Part shown: in pieces, positions 8,129 through 17,567 of the stretch
Layout: every line of letters starts with the position of its first letter
How positions within the stretch are numbered: the stretch's first letter is position 1
Assembly: GCA_964622255.1 (NCBI GenBank)
Contig: CAZUPK010000012.1
Coordinates: 1-64,000 of the forward strand
DNA: 64,000 bases
Direction of reading: 5' to 3'
Origin: SZUA-1377 sp964622255
GTDB taxonomy: Bacteria > Campylobacterota > Campylobacteria > Campylobacterales > QNZT01
Notes under the pieces: model-generated
Database searches by the model: none
Told to the model about the DNA's origin: nothing
What the model saw: the letters and a program-made list of their open reading frames with translations, nothing else
Translations under genes and position numbers: made by a program

Positions 8129-8710
8129 TTAGTTTACAATTTTAAAATCAACTCTTCTATTTCGTTGCCAACAAGCATCATTATGCTCGGCACAAACAGG
8201 TTTACCTTCACCATAGCTTACTATAGATATTTTAGATCTATCAACTCCACTTACAGCTAGTGCCTCTTTTGCACTCTTTGCTCTTTTAAGTCCTAGTGCA
8301 TAATTATATTCATCAGTTCCCCACTCATCACAATTACCCTCTATTCTAACTTTAGAAACTCCTCTTGCCTTAATAATTTTTGCATTATTATATACTTTAT
8401 CTAACTCTCTATCACTTATGACAAATTTATCAAATGCAAAATAAACCGGCTCTATACCATTAACATTTTCAATTGCTACATTTTTACTATCGATTCCTAC
8501 ACTCTTGAGTTTTTCTATATCTTCATCAACGATTCCACTATCAATAGTATCTGTAGGCACACTATTGTGAATCTGAGCATTTTCCTCTACTTTTTTTACA
8601 GGAGTATTCTTATTATTTATAACCACCGGCTCTACTTCAGGAGCCTTTTGACTACACCCACTAAATATCACACTAACAAATGCTACTAAGAAAAGCAAAC
8701 TCTTACCCAT
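8129..8710 (-). CDS. pal: Peptidoglycan-associated lipoprotein Pal
   Basis: Outer-membrane lipoprotein that binds meso-diaminopimelate in peptidoglycan and TolB. The N-terminus is a lipoprotein signal with lipobox FSGC (acylated cysteine about residue 19). A low-complexity linker leads to an OmpA-like domain (about 85-193) with YFAFDKFVI, EGNCDEWGTDEYN, LGLKRAKSAKEAL and the terminal NRRVDFKIV. Length 193 is close to the usual 150-190. It lies 54 bases after tolB, within the Tol-Pal group. Confidence 0.95.
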   Translation of the reverse strand: MGKSLLFLVAFVSVIFSGCSQKAPEVEPVVINNKNTPVKKVEENAQIHNSVPTDTIDSGIVDEDIEKLKSVGIDSKNVAIENVNGIEPVYFAFDKFVISDRELDKVYNNAKIIKARGVSKVRIEGNCDEWGTDEYNYALGLKRAKSAKEALAVSGVDRSKISIVSYGEGKPVCAEHNDACWQRNRRVDFKIVN

Positions 8711-8764
8711 CTTCCTCTTCCTTTTGTTTATTCAACTTAAATTATATAAGAAATCAAATTAATT

Positions 8765-9997
8765 TTACCAATCTATCGATTGAATTTTCCCTACATTTAA
8801 AGGGAAAAGAAAACTCCTATTTGCATTTAACCTTATTATTCCTATTGCACTTTTATTACCCATATATTTAATAAAAATAATACTCTCTCCATTAGAGCCA
8901 AATCTAGGATACATATTTTTTCCGGTTTGAGTAAGTTTTCTTATACTATCAGTTTGAGTAGATATAAGATAGAGATTAAATACATTGTCTCCAAAAGCTC
9001 TATTTGTCTCTCTTGATGAGTAAACTATATATTTTCCAAAAGTTGAACACGAACTATTGTTTCTACCGTGATAAACCATTTGAGAAACTTTGCCACCATA
9101 GAGAGGTTTTGAAAAAATATTTGGATATCCAAGCCTTGAAGATACAAAAACTATCCCTGCACCATCATCAACAAAGTTACCACCAACATCTATACCGTCA
9201 AAGGTTGTAAGTCGCCTCTTACTACCATCATTTATATCCATAAGATATATATCTGGTTGGTCATTTGGAGCCATAGTAACTAATATCTTTGAACCATCCT
9301 TACTAACATCCGAACAAACTATCATACCTGAACTTGATGCAATTTTTTGCTTACTACCACTATAAATATCAACTTTATAAAGAGTTGGTTCTCCACTCGC
9401 ATAAGATGTATAAAAAAATGCCGTTTGCTTATCATTTGCCCATTTTGGAAAGATATTTAATCCTCCACTCACCATAATTTTTTGAAATGTAAGTGTATAA
9501 TCTGCAATAACAACCGAACTGCTCCCTGCAGATGTGTATTTAGAAAATATCACATATCTCTTCATCCAATCAATGGACGGAAGTTTAAAATATCTGTTTA
9601 AATCAACTACTATAGTATGAGATAAAAAAGGGTATCTAGAACTATCCGAGATAGAATATCTTTTTTTGTATAAAACCCTTTTTGTTGCAAGATTTTCTAA
9701 AATAACACTCCCCACCAAACCTATACCATTAGATTTAAAATTGCATTTTAAACCCAAACCATCACTTAAGTCTGATGCTAAGTTTTGCACTGAATCATTT
9801 ACTATAAAGTGTGTAGTGACTTTTATATCTCCAATAATAAGTTTTAAAAATCTACTCTTATTTGGAAAAACACCACTACCACTATCCACCACACTAATAT
9901 TACGCTTTTTATCTATCTTTTTTACTATCTCTATTGTAGAGTCATATGAATACAAAGTTGAAATTATTAACCAAACTACTGCTAAATATTTAATCAC
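8765..9997 (-). CDS. tolB: Tol-Pal periplasmic beta-propeller protein TolB
   Basis: Periplasmic protein that shuttles between Pal and the inner-membrane TolQRA motor during outer-membrane constriction. The 410 residues begin with a signal peptide (to about 18). An N-terminal alpha/beta domain (about 20-150) is followed by WD-like propeller blades marked by repeated phrases such as YSGSKQKIASSSG, DINDGSKRRLTTFDG and TDSIRKLTQTG, each followed by N-P-like P-x-F/W turns. It starts directly after the tolA stop with no intervening base, indicating coupled translation. Length and context agree with family members in this phylum. Confidence 0.92.
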   Translation of the reverse strand: MIKYLAVVWLIISTLYSYDSTIEIVKKIDKKRNISVVDSGSGVFPNKSRFLKLIIGDIKVTTHFIVNDSVQNLASDLSDGLGLKCNFKSNGIGLVGSVILENLATKRVLYKKRYSISDSSRYPFLSHTIVVDLNRYFKLPSIDWMKRYVIFSKYTSAGSSSVVIADYTLTFQKIMVSGGLNIFPKWANDKQTAFFYTSYASGEPTLYKVDIYSGSKQKIASSSGMIVCSDVSKDGSKILVTMAPNDQPDIYLMDINDGSKRRLTTFDGIDVGGNFVDDGAGIVFVSSRLGYPNIFSKPLYGGKVSQMVYHGRNNSSCSTFGKYIVYSSRETNRAFGDNVFNLYLISTQTDSIRKLTQTGKNMYPRFGSNGESIIFIKYMGNKSAIGIIRLNANRSFLFPLNVGKIQSIDW

Positions 9998-10780
9998 CTA
10001 CAACTCCTCTTTATCAGCAAATACAAACTCTGCCTCGATATATCTACCATTATTATATGGTGGAAATTTTTCCCTTACTAAATTATCAAGAAATTGCTTA
10101 AGCTTTGTATCAAAAAAATAATTAAATGATAATTTTAAGTTTCGATAAAACAATCTACCTTTATTATCTATTTTTATGATTACTGTTGCCTTTAAACCAT
10201 CTTTTGTTCCTACCGTTTGGTTCCATTTTGGCATAATTATAGAGCTTATTTTTGACCAAAATTTATCGTCATAATCACCTTTTACTTTATTATTTTTATT
10301 CTTAAGTATTTTTTTTATCTTCATAAGCTCTTTTGTTATATCTTTACTATTAAGATTAGCACTTTTAAGAAGTCCTTTTGCTTTTATCTTTTTCAATCTA
10401 CTAGCTCGTGCTTTTTCCTCTTTTAATTTTTCCTCTATCTTATTTGCATCCCTTTTAACCCTCATAGTTGAAAAAAGTTCTCTTACATTTTTTTCAATCA
10501 AATCTCTACTATCGCTCTTTGTTTTTTTATCTCTCTTTGAAAAAACTTTCCCAATTTTTGACTTTTTCTCTTTTTTTAAAGATGGTTGTTTTTGACTTGT
10601 TTTACTATTTAAAAGTATATCATCAAGATTTACAACTATAGATTTTTCCTCATCATAACCAAATCTTTTTAAATCCTTTAAATCGTCGTGATATATTTTA
10701 ACTACCAAAAAAACTATAAAAAAATAAAAAAGTATTGCACCTATAAAAGAAACTATGTTGATAAGTCTTGTATTAACCAT
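9998..10780 (-). CDS. tolA: TolA/TonB-type energy transducer
   Basis: Inner-membrane anchored protein that carries proton-motive force work from TolQR to the outer membrane. The single transmembrane helix is near residues 9-28 (IVSFIGAILFYFFIVFLVV). A long lysine- and glutamate-rich, partly coiled-coil stalk follows (about 60-165), and a C-terminal TonB/TolA-like domain (about 170-260) includes FWSKISSIIMPKWNQT and VIIKIDNKGRL. Its start overlaps the tolR end by eight bases. In this phylum the gene is often called tonB; adjacency to tolB and pal favours TolA. Confidence 0.8.
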   Translation of the reverse strand: MVNTRLINIVSFIGAILFYFFIVFLVVKIYHDDLKDLKRFGYDEEKSIVVNLDDILLNSKTSQKQPSLKKEKKSKIGKVFSKRDKKTKSDSRDLIEKNVRELFSTMRVKRDANKIEEKLKEEKARASRLKKIKAKGLLKSANLNSKDITKELMKIKKILKNKNNKVKGDYDDKFWSKISSIIMPKWNQTVGTKDGLKATVIIKIDNKGRLFYRNLKLSFNYFFDTKLKQFLDNLVREKFPPYNNGRYIEAEFVFADKEEL

Positions 10781-11162
10781 TTGTTAAAAGTGACACCTTT
10801 GAAAATCCTGACTCTTTTAAAACTTTCAAAACATACATAACATCATTGTATTTTAAATCTTTATCAGCCTTTATAAAAACTACTGTTTTTTTATCATATT
10901 TTTTACTATTAAGCAAAAAATTGTCTGCAAAATTATCAAAATTATACCTGTTGTCTTTTATATAAATAACTCTATTTCCATCTATTCTAACAGTCAAATC
11001 CGCTATCTTTTTTACTGATTTTTTTTGGCTACCAACAGGAAGCTTTATATCTTCTTCATAAACCATAACCGGAGCAGTTACCATAAGTATAGCCATAAGA
11101 ACTAGCATAATATCAACAAGTGGAGTGATATTTAAATCTGGATTATCATCCCAATCATACAT
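10773..11162 (-). CDS. tolR: TolR/ExbD proton-channel subunit
   Basis: Inner-membrane partner of the TolQ/ExbB channel. The 129-residue product has one N-terminal transmembrane helix (about 14-36) carrying the conserved proton-carrying aspartate in the NITPLVDIMLVLMAIL segment. A periplasmic peptidoglycan-facing domain follows, with KLPVGSQKK and VVFIKADKDLKYNDVMYVLKV. It sits seven bases after tolQ and overlaps tolA, so all three are co-translated. ExbD and TolR cannot be separated by sequence alone; neighbours tolB and pal support the Tol role. Confidence 0.9.
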   Translation of the reverse strand: MYDWDDNPDLNITPLVDIMLVLMAILMVTAPVMVYEEDIKLPVGSQKKSVKKIADLTVRIDGNRVIYIKDNRYNFDNFADNFLLNSKKYDKKTVVFIKADKDLKYNDVMYVLKVLKESGFSKVSLLTNG

Positions 11163-11169
11163 AACTAAC

Positions 11170-11739
11170 TCAATAATCTTTATATGTTTTTAGTTTTAAT
11201 ATATCAATCTCTCTTTGAACAAGTGAGATATACTCATAGGCCTTTCTTTTTAATATAAGATGTATGCTATAAGCTGGAATAGCAACAAAAATTCCCACTG
11301 CAGTCGCCACTAAAGCCTCACTAATAGCAGGTGCTATGACATTTAAACTAGCACTTCCAGCATCTCCCAACTTACTAAAAGTCTTAAGTATAGATACTAT
11401 AGTTCCAAAAAGTCCAATAAAGGGAGAAGTTGAGGAGATTATCGCAAGAGTGGATAATCCCTGAGTTACACCTTCTTCAGCAAAACTTTTGCAAACTGAT
11501 AAAAGTTCTGTGGTATTACCACCTTTAATACATTTGCTTAAAACTGACTCTTTTTTGATACTACCATCACCTTTAAGCAAACCATTTAAGGAGTCTTTTT
11601 CTATCTTTTCTAAAGCAGTTATTGTTACAGATTTGGAAAAAAACATCCAAATCGTAACAATAAAATATATAGACAACCATACAAACACGATGATAGATGC
11701 GATACCACCGCCAAATATGAAGTCTAAGACTGTCCCCAT
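11170..11739 (-). CDS. tolQ: TolQ/ExbB proton-channel subunit
   Basis: Inner-membrane motor protein with three transmembrane helices: near residues 8-33, then two in the conserved MotA/TolQ/ExbB block with SPFIGLFGTIVSI and IAPAISEALVATAVGIFVAIPA. It forms the proton path with TolR. The frame extends back to a GTG at 11766 inside atpC, but the ATG at 11739 lies four bases after the atpC stop and is the natural coupled start, giving 189 residues. An AAGGGA about 13 bases upstream could serve as the ribosome site. It joins the ATP synthase string directly to the Tol-Pal string. Confidence 0.9.
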   Translation of the reverse strand: MGTVLDFIFGGGIASIIVFVWLSIYFIVTIWMFFSKSVTITALEKIEKDSLNGLLKGDGSIKKESVLSKCIKGGNTTELLSVCKSFAEEGVTQGLSTLAIISSTSPFIGLFGTIVSILKTFSKLGDAGSASLNVIAPAISEALVATAVGIFVAIPAYSIHLILKRKAYEYISLVQREIDILKLKTYKDY

Positions 11740-11743
11740 AATA

Positions 11744-12133
11744 TTATAAAAATCCCTTTGTGGCACTTTCTAACTTACTTTTTGCAGCAGCTATAGCCAT
11801 ATCATTATCCCCAATACTAGCTATTAGCTCATTAGCCTCTTCAATCTTTGCCTTTATCTCACTATCACTACCACCAATAGCAACAGCACCATCAGCAAGG
11901 ATAGTTATACCACTCTCTTCTATTTTTATATGTCCCCAATTTATAGCAACCAAACCTTTTGTTCCATCTGCTTTTTCATACTCGATAACACCAGCTTGAA
12001 GAAGAGTTATCAAAGATGCATGACGAGGAAGTATCCCAAACTCCCCCTCTTTTCCCGGAACAGTTACCATTTTTACTTGGTCATCAAATAGTGCACCTTG
12101 TGGAGTAACTATTTCTAATCTCATTGTTTCCAT
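11744..12133 (-). CDS. atpC: ATP synthase epsilon subunit
   Basis: Central-stalk subunit of F1 that couples rotation and inhibits ATP hydrolysis. The beta-sandwich N-domain begins RLEIVTPQG and contains VTVPGKEGEFGILPRHASL; a C-terminal helical hairpin follows (about 88-129). The start is set at the ATG 12133, six bases after AAAGGA; an in-frame TTG just upstream is less likely. Last atp gene of the string, 36 bases after atpD. Confidence 0.95.
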   Translation of the reverse strand: METMRLEIVTPQGALFDDQVKMVTVPGKEGEFGILPRHASLITLLQAGVIEYEKADGTKGLVAINWGHIKIEESGITILADGAVAIGGSDSEIKAKIEEANELIASIGDNDMAIAAAKSKLESATKGFL

Positions 12134-12169
12134 CAATTATCCTTTTTGAACAAAAAGATAGGTTCCACC

Positions 12170-13567
12170 CTATCCTTTCATCTTTTCAGCTTTTTCTATT
12201 ACTTCTTCTATATTTCCTACCATATAAAATGCATTTTCAGGTAGTTCATCATACTTACCAGCTAAAATTCCCTCAAAAGCATCTAAGGTCTCTTCTAAAC
12301 TTACATATTTACCAGGACTACCAGTAAATACTTCAGCAACAAAGAACGGCTGAGATAAGAACTTTTCTATCTTTCTTGCTCTTTCAACAACCTGTTTATC
12401 TTCCTCACTAAGCTCATCCATACCCAAGATAGCAATAATATCTTGCAAATCTTTATATTTTTGAAGAATAGCTTGAACACCTCTTGCCACATTGTAATGC
12501 CTCTCACCAATAATAACAGGATCAAGCATCCTTGATGTGCTATCAAGTGGGTCAACTGCAGGATAGATACCTTTTTCTGCAATAGCCCTGTTAAGAACTG
12601 TTGTAGCATCTAAGTGTGCAAAAACAGTTGCAGGAGCTGGATCTGTAAGGTCATCTGCAGGAACATAAACAGCTTGAACCGAAGTAATAGAACCTTTTTT
12701 GGTTGATGTAATCCTCTCCTGTAAAGCACCCATTTCTCTAGCAAGTGTTGGTTGATAACCAACCGCTGAAGGGATTCTTCCTAAAAGTGCTGACATCTCT
12801 GAACCTGATTGAGCATACCTAAAAATATTATCAATAAACATAAGAACATCAAGTCCCATCTCATCTCTAAAATATTCTGCCATAGTAATACCAGTTAGAG
12901 CAATCCTATTTCTAGCTCCCGGAGGCTCACTCATTTGTCCATAGCACAGTGCAACTTTATCAAGCACATTTGACTCTTTCATCTCATTATAAAGGTCATT
13001 ACCTTCCCTTGTCCTTTCACCAACACCAGCAAACACTGAGTAACCACTATGTTTAAATGCAACATTGTGAATAAGTTCCATAATAATAACCGTTTTACCA
13101 ACACCAGCACCACCAAATAATCCAACCTTACCACCCTTTGCATATGGTGCAAGAAGATCAACCACTTTAATACCGGTTTCAAAAATCTCACTATCAGTAT
13201 TTTGTTCATCAAAAGAAGGCGGTTCTCTGTGTATAGGCCAATAATTTTTTGCCTCTATAGGCTCACCTTCATCAATAACATCACCAACAACATTGAAAAT
13301 TCTCCCAAGAACTTCTTCACCAACCGGAACCTTTATAGGACTTCCCAGTGCTTTAACCTTCAATCCCCTTGAAAGTCCCTCACTCATATCCATAGCAATG
13401 GTTCTAACTCTGTTGTCACCAACATGAGCTGCAACCTCTAATACAAGTTTTACCGGCTTTCCATCAACCTCATAATTTACCTCTATTGCTTCGTTGATTT
13501 CAGGAAGATAATTCTCAAAATCAACATCAACAACAGGACCGATTACCTGTGAAATAATTCCTTCCAT
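12170..13567 (-). CDS. atpD: ATP synthase beta subunit
   Basis: Catalytic F1 subunit of 465 residues. The P-loop GGAGVGKT (about 148-155), the catalytic GERTREGNDLY segment, a DDLTDPAPAT motif and a C-terminal helical domain are present. The open frame extends upstream to 13633, overlapping atpG. The conserved N-terminus MEGIISQVIGPVVDVDF begins at ATG 13567, preceded by AAGGAG ten bases away, so that start is used. Forms the alpha3-beta3 hexamer with atpA in the same string. Confidence 0.98.
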   Translation of the reverse strand: MEGIISQVIGPVVDVDFENYLPEINEAIEVNYEVDGKPVKLVLEVAAHVGDNRVRTIAMDMSEGLSRGLKVKALGSPIKVPVGEEVLGRIFNVVGDVIDEGEPIEAKNYWPIHREPPSFDEQNTDSEIFETGIKVVDLLAPYAKGGKVGLFGGAGVGKTVIIMELIHNVAFKHSGYSVFAGVGERTREGNDLYNEMKESNVLDKVALCYGQMSEPPGARNRIALTGITMAEYFRDEMGLDVLMFIDNIFRYAQSGSEMSALLGRIPSAVGYQPTLAREMGALQERITSTKKGSITSVQAVYVPADDLTDPAPATVFAHLDATTVLNRAIAEKGIYPAVDPLDSTSRMLDPVIIGERHYNVARGVQAILQKYKDLQDIIAILGMDELSEEDKQVVERARKIEKFLSQPFFVAEVFTGSPGKYVSLEETLDAFEGILAGKYDELPENAFYMVGNIEEVIEKAEKMKG

Positions 13568-13601
13568 TTTTATTATGCTCCTTAATTTTTCTTTTTTATT
13601 A

Positions 13602-14483
13602 TTATAATGCTTCCATACCACTGATGATTTCAATCAGCTCAGTAGTAATTGCTTCTTGTCTTGCTTTATTATAACTTATAGTTAACTGTTCAACCCTCTC
13701 TTTAGCATTGTTAGTTGCATTGTCCATTGCTTGCATTCTTGCACTATGTTCTGCTGCAAGTGAATCAATCAATGCATAATACATATTGTATTCGATATAT
13801 TTTCTAACCAACTCCTCAAGCACCTTTTCCTCATCTTCCGCCTCTATTTCCATCATAGAAGTTACCTTTTCTTCTGGAACATCTATAGTATCTACCGGCA
13901 CAAGATTTATTGTTTTTAACTCTTGAGTTATCATATTTTTATAACCGTTGTGAACGAGGACAATTTTGTCAGTTTTACCCTCAACAAAATCCTCTACTGC
14001 TTTATTTACAACATCCACAGCCTTTTCATAAGTAGGAGATGCACTAACCCCAACATACTCTTCTAAAACATCTATACCTTGAAAGTTAAAAAAGTCTATA
14101 CCTTTTCTACCAACAGCTCTTAGTCTAACAGTAGCACCTTTTGACTCATACTCATCCATCAAAGATCTTACTTTTTTTATAGTTTGGATATTAAAGCCAC
14201 CACAAAGACCTTTATCAGCTGTTACGAAAAGTATATCGACTACTTTTTCATTGTCATTTTTTTCAAAAAACTTAAGTGTACTTCCACCAGCTTTAAATTT
14301 GTTTATCTTATCAGAAATCTCATTCATCATTTTGTTAAGTTTTACTGCATACTCACGAGATCTTTTTGCAACCTCTTCTGCACGACGAAGCTTAGCGGTT
14401 GATACTAACTTCATTGCTCTTGTGGTTTTTTGAGTATTCTTAACAGATGCGATATTTCTTTTTATATCTTTTAGATTTGCCAT
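13602..14483 (-). CDS. atpG: ATP synthase gamma subunit
   Basis: Rotor shaft of F1. The 293 residues show the paired N- and C-terminal coiled-coil helices: N-terminal LKDIKRNIASVKNTQK and C-terminal MDNATNNAKERVEQLTISYN with RQEAITTELIEIISG. Between them is a Rossmann-like domain with TADKGLCGGFN. It starts 11 bases after atpA ends. Confidence 0.97.
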   Translation of the reverse strand: MANLKDIKRNIASVKNTQKTTRAMKLVSTAKLRRAEEVAKRSREYAVKLNKMMNEISDKINKFKAGGSTLKFFEKNDNEKVVDILFVTADKGLCGGFNIQTIKKVRSLMDEYESKGATVRLRAVGRKGIDFFNFQGIDVLEEYVGVSASPTYEKAVDVVNKAVEDFVEGKTDKIVLVHNGYKNMITQELKTINLVPVDTIDVPEEKVTSMMEIEAEDEEKVLEELVRKYIEYNMYYALIDSLAAEHSARMQAMDNATNNAKERVEQLTISYNKARQEAITTELIEIISGMEAL

Positions 14484-14494
14484 CTTTGCTTACC

Positions 14495-16012
14495 TTATTT
14501 TACTACAAAAGTTGATTTAAACTCTTCCAAAACTGACTTTAACTCTTCTGTTATCTTATCATCAAGTTTTTTCTCTGTTTTTATACTTTCAAATAAAGCT
14601 GGATATTTAGCCTCTACAAATGAATATAACTCAGCCTCAAATTTTGTTACATCTTCAGCTGGAATATCATCTAAATAGCCATTTGCACCAGCAAATATGA
14701 TAACAATCTGTTTTTCAATCGGTAGTGGTGAATATGGTCCTTGTTTTAGAACCTCAACCATCCTTTGTCCTCTTTCAAGTTGCTTTCTTGTGCTTTCGTC
14801 AAGGTCACTAGCAAACTGTGCAAATGCTTGAAGCTCTCTATACTGTGCTAGGTCAAGTCTTAATGTTCCTGAAACTTGTTTAGTAGCTTTTATCTGTGCA
14901 GCACCACCAACCCTAGAAACTGATAAACCAACATTGATTGCAGGTCTAATACCAGAGTTAAATAAATCTGTCTCAAGGAATATTTGTCCATCTGTAATAG
15001 AAATAACATTTGTAGGAATATATGCTGAAACATCTCCCGCTTGAGTTTCAATAATAGGAAGTGCAGTTAAAGAACCAGCACCTAAAGCATCACTAACTTT
15101 AGCAGCTCTTTCTAGCAATCTTGAGTGAAGATAGAAAACATCACCCGGATATGCTTCCCTTCCTGGAGGTCTTCTAAGAATCAAAGACATCTCTCTATAT
15201 GCAACAGCATGTTTACTAAGATCATCATATACTATTAAAGCATGTCTTGCATTGTCCCTAAAATATTCACCCATTGTAACACCGGCATATGGTGCTAAAA
15301 ATTGAAGTGCAGCTGAATCACTAGCACCAGCATTTACAACTATGGTATAATCCATAGCTCCTTTTTCAGTAAGTTTTCTAACAACTTGTGCAACTGTTGA
15401 TTGTTTTTGTCCTATTGCAACATAGATACAGACAACATCTTGTCCTTTTTGATTGATGATAGCATCAACAGCAACCGTAGTTTTTCCTGTTTGTCTATCA
15501 CCAATAATAAGCTCTCTTTGCCCTCTTCCGATTGGAACAAGTGCATCAATAGCTTTAATACCAGTTTGTAAAGGCTCGTGAACCGATTTTCTAGCCATAA
15601 TTCCAGGAGCTTTTTCTTCAACAAATCTAAACTCCACCGCTTCTATAGCACCTTTTCCATCCAATGGCTCTCCGAGAGGATTTACAACTCTTCCTATAAG
15701 AGCATCACCAACAGGAACTTTCAATAATTGTCCAGTTCTTTTAACACTAGTTCCCTCTTTGATCTCTCCACCTTGTCCAAGAACAACAATACCTACACTA
15801 GACTCTTCTAGGTTAAGTGCCATACCCTTATCACCGGTATCAAACTCAACCATTTCACCAGCCATAATGTTACTTAAACCATATACAACTGCTATACCGT
15901 CAGCAAAACTTATAACCTTTCCCGTCTCCTCGACATCTACATTTAGCTCAAAATTTTCGATTCTCTCTTTTATTAAAGAGCTTATCTCATCAGCTCTGAT
16001 TTTACCGCTCAC
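14495..16012 (-). CDS. atpA: ATP synthase alpha subunit
   Basis: Non-catalytic nucleotide-binding F1 subunit, 505 residues. The P-loop is GDRQTGKT (about 169-176), followed by VCIYVAIGQKQSTVAQV, the YDDLSKHAVAYR segment, and the signature PAINVGLSVSRVGGAAQ. Length and N-terminus (beginning MSGKIRADEISSLIKERIE) match the family, where the N-terminal helix meets the delta subunit. Encoded 25 bases after atpH. Confidence 0.98.
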   Translation of the reverse strand: MSGKIRADEISSLIKERIENFELNVDVEETGKVISFADGIAVVYGLSNIMAGEMVEFDTGDKGMALNLEESSVGIVVLGQGGEIKEGTSVKRTGQLLKVPVGDALIGRVVNPLGEPLDGKGAIEAVEFRFVEEKAPGIMARKSVHEPLQTGIKAIDALVPIGRGQRELIIGDRQTGKTTVAVDAIINQKGQDVVCIYVAIGQKQSTVAQVVRKLTEKGAMDYTIVVNAGASDSAALQFLAPYAGVTMGEYFRDNARHALIVYDDLSKHAVAYREMSLILRRPPGREAYPGDVFYLHSRLLERAAKVSDALGAGSLTALPIIETQAGDVSAYIPTNVISITDGQIFLETDLFNSGIRPAINVGLSVSRVGGAAQIKATKQVSGTLRLDLAQYRELQAFAQFASDLDESTRKQLERGQRMVEVLKQGPYSPLPIEKQIVIIFAGANGYLDDIPAEDVTKFEAELYSFVEAKYPALFESIKTEKKLDDKITEELKSVLEEFKSTFVVK

Positions 16013-16037
16013 TAACTTCTCCTTATTGATTTTTTAT

Positions 16038-16565
16038 TTACATTGCTTTCAAAATATACTCAGTCAACTGAGATTTTAGCCTATCAGTTGAAAATGCCAT
16101 CTCAACACCTAAGCTCTCCACCTCCACCTTGATACCTTTATAATCACTTTTTATAGCTTCTAATTTTATAGAAGTATCAAACTTTTTACTTAAATTTTCA
16201 GCTATTTGAGTAACCTTTTCACTTGCTAACTCTTTATCGCTAATAACAACACCTCTATGTCTGTTTAAAATACTTGCAACTTCATAATCCATCTCACTTG
16301 CAATAGAAGGTATAAGATCAAGCTTTCCATTGTCAGCCAATAGCTTAAAGAGATTTATAACTTTCTTATCACACCCCTCTATCAAAGATGATAAAAATTC
16401 AACTTTTCTCTCTTTTGATATATCATTTGCATAAAGAATAGTTTTTAACTTCATATCTTTAAAAGCCGGTGCAATACTCAAAAGCGAAGCAGAAACATCC
16501 GCTAACTTTGACTTATCAAGTGATTCAACCAAGGCCTTTACATACTTTTTACTTATATCACCCAT
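16038..16565 (-). CDS. atpH: ATP synthase delta subunit
   Basis: Peripheral-stalk subunit that joins F1 alpha to the b/b' dimer. The 175 residues contain the N-terminal helical bundle beginning ISKKYVKALVESLDKS and a C-terminal part ending ESLGVEMAFSTDRLKSQLTEYILKAM, typical of OSCP/delta. One base separates it from atpF. Confidence 0.92.
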   Translation of the reverse strand: MGDISKKYVKALVESLDKSKLADVSASLLSIAPAFKDMKLKTILYANDISKERKVEFLSSLIEGCDKKVINLFKLLADNGKLDLIPSIASEMDYEVASILNRHRGVVISDKELASEKVTQIAENLSKKFDTSIKLEAIKSDYKGIKVEVESLGVEMAFSTDRLKSQLTEYILKAM

Positions 16566-16566
16566 A

Positions 16567-17079
16567 TTAAGCCACCTTTTTGTCTATGATATTTATTAGT
16601 TCATCCTCACTCAAAGACAAACCATTACTGCTAAATAAGCTATCCATAATCTCACTTACAACCTCTGTAGCCATCTTTTTCTCTAAAACCTCTTTTTTAG
16701 ACTCAAAAGATTTTATGAGATTTTTTATATCACTTTTTGAAGCCTCTTTTAGCTTTTCAATCTGAAGTTCAGCCTCTTTATGAGCTAGTTCAACCAACTC
16801 TTTTGCCTCTTCTTCACTCTCTTTTACTCTTTGAACAGCCTTTTGTTTTAACTCTTTTGTCTTTTCAACTTTTGCCTGTAAAGATGAAAGCTTATCAGCT
16901 ATCTCTTTTGTCCGAGTAGTAAAAAACACTTTCACTTTATCTGCTATGAGATAGTATAAAATACCAGCAAATATAGAAAAATTTATAACTCTAGCCACTA
17001 TGTCGCTACCCTCACTTGCCTCTTCTGAAGCAAACAAAAACACCGGAACAAATACTAATAATGTAATAATCAACTTCAA
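16567..17079 (-). CDS. atpF: ATP synthase b subunit
   Basis: Peripheral-stalk subunit of F0. A signal-like N-terminal segment (residues about 1-17) is followed by a transmembrane helix (about 28-48) and a long charged amphipathic helix (about 50-165) that pairs with b'. Two b-type genes in tandem are normal for this phylum. The a and c subunit genes (atpB, atpE) are not in the window, again as expected. Confidence 0.9.
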   Translation of the reverse strand: MKLIITLLVFVPVFLFASEEASEGSDIVARVINFSIFAGILYYLIADKVKVFFTTRTKEIADKLSSLQAKVEKTKELKQKAVQRVKESEEEAKELVELAHKEAELQIEKLKEASKSDIKNLIKSFESKKEVLEKKMATEVVSEIMDSLFSSNGLSLSEDELINIIDKKVA

Positions 17080-17089
17080 ACAAACTCCT

Positions 17090-17512
17090 TTATATGCTTT
17101 TTAATTTTGCTTCAAGATCACTTTTGTATTGACCCACATTTGCACCCAACTCACTTTTTAAAGCCTCTTTTCTTAAAGCTAACTCAGTTAAAAAAATATC
17201 CATCTCTTTTTCTAACTCCAACTTCTTAGCTTCATAAGCTTTAGCTATCTCCTCTTTTGCTTTAGAAATCAAAGAAGTTTTGATCTCATTTGCTCTAGCT
17301 TTCGCTTCAGAAATATTTTTTTGTATCTCCTCCTCCAATGCATGGATTTCTCCATCATTAGAACTAACATTTGCCATATCCTCAGCAATACTCTCCTCTC
17401 TTTTTTCCATAAACTCCATCAATGGAATATACATCACCTTATTTAAAATATAAATAAGAGCTAAAAAGAGAACCACCACAAATATAAGAATTCCTACACT
17501 AATATCTAACAT
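17090..17512 (-). CDS. atpF': ATP synthase b' subunit
   Basis: Second peripheral-stalk subunit, 140 residues: one N-terminal transmembrane helix (about 5-27), then a long coiled-coil helix with KREESIAEDMANVSSNDGEI and KAKEEIAKAYEAKKLELEKE. It is the first atp gene, 55 bases after parB and ten bases before atpF. The 55-base gap is the largest in this part of the string and could hold a promoter, but I see no clear -10. Confidence 0.88.
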   Translation of the reverse strand: MLDISVGILIFVVVLFLALIYILNKVMYIPLMEFMEKREESIAEDMANVSSNDGEIHALEEEIQKNISEAKARANEIKTSLISKAKEEIAKAYEAKKLELEKEMDIFLTELALRKEALKSELGANVGQYKSDLEAKLKSI

Positions 17513-17567
17513 CTACTTCCTTTAAAATTTTATTGCTTCAAAAATTTGGGCGATTATACCATAATCT

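Noticed and set aside
13568..13633. Longer N-terminus for the ATP synthase beta subunit
   Set aside because: The extra 22 residues lie within atpG and precede the conserved start, which has its own AAGGAG site.
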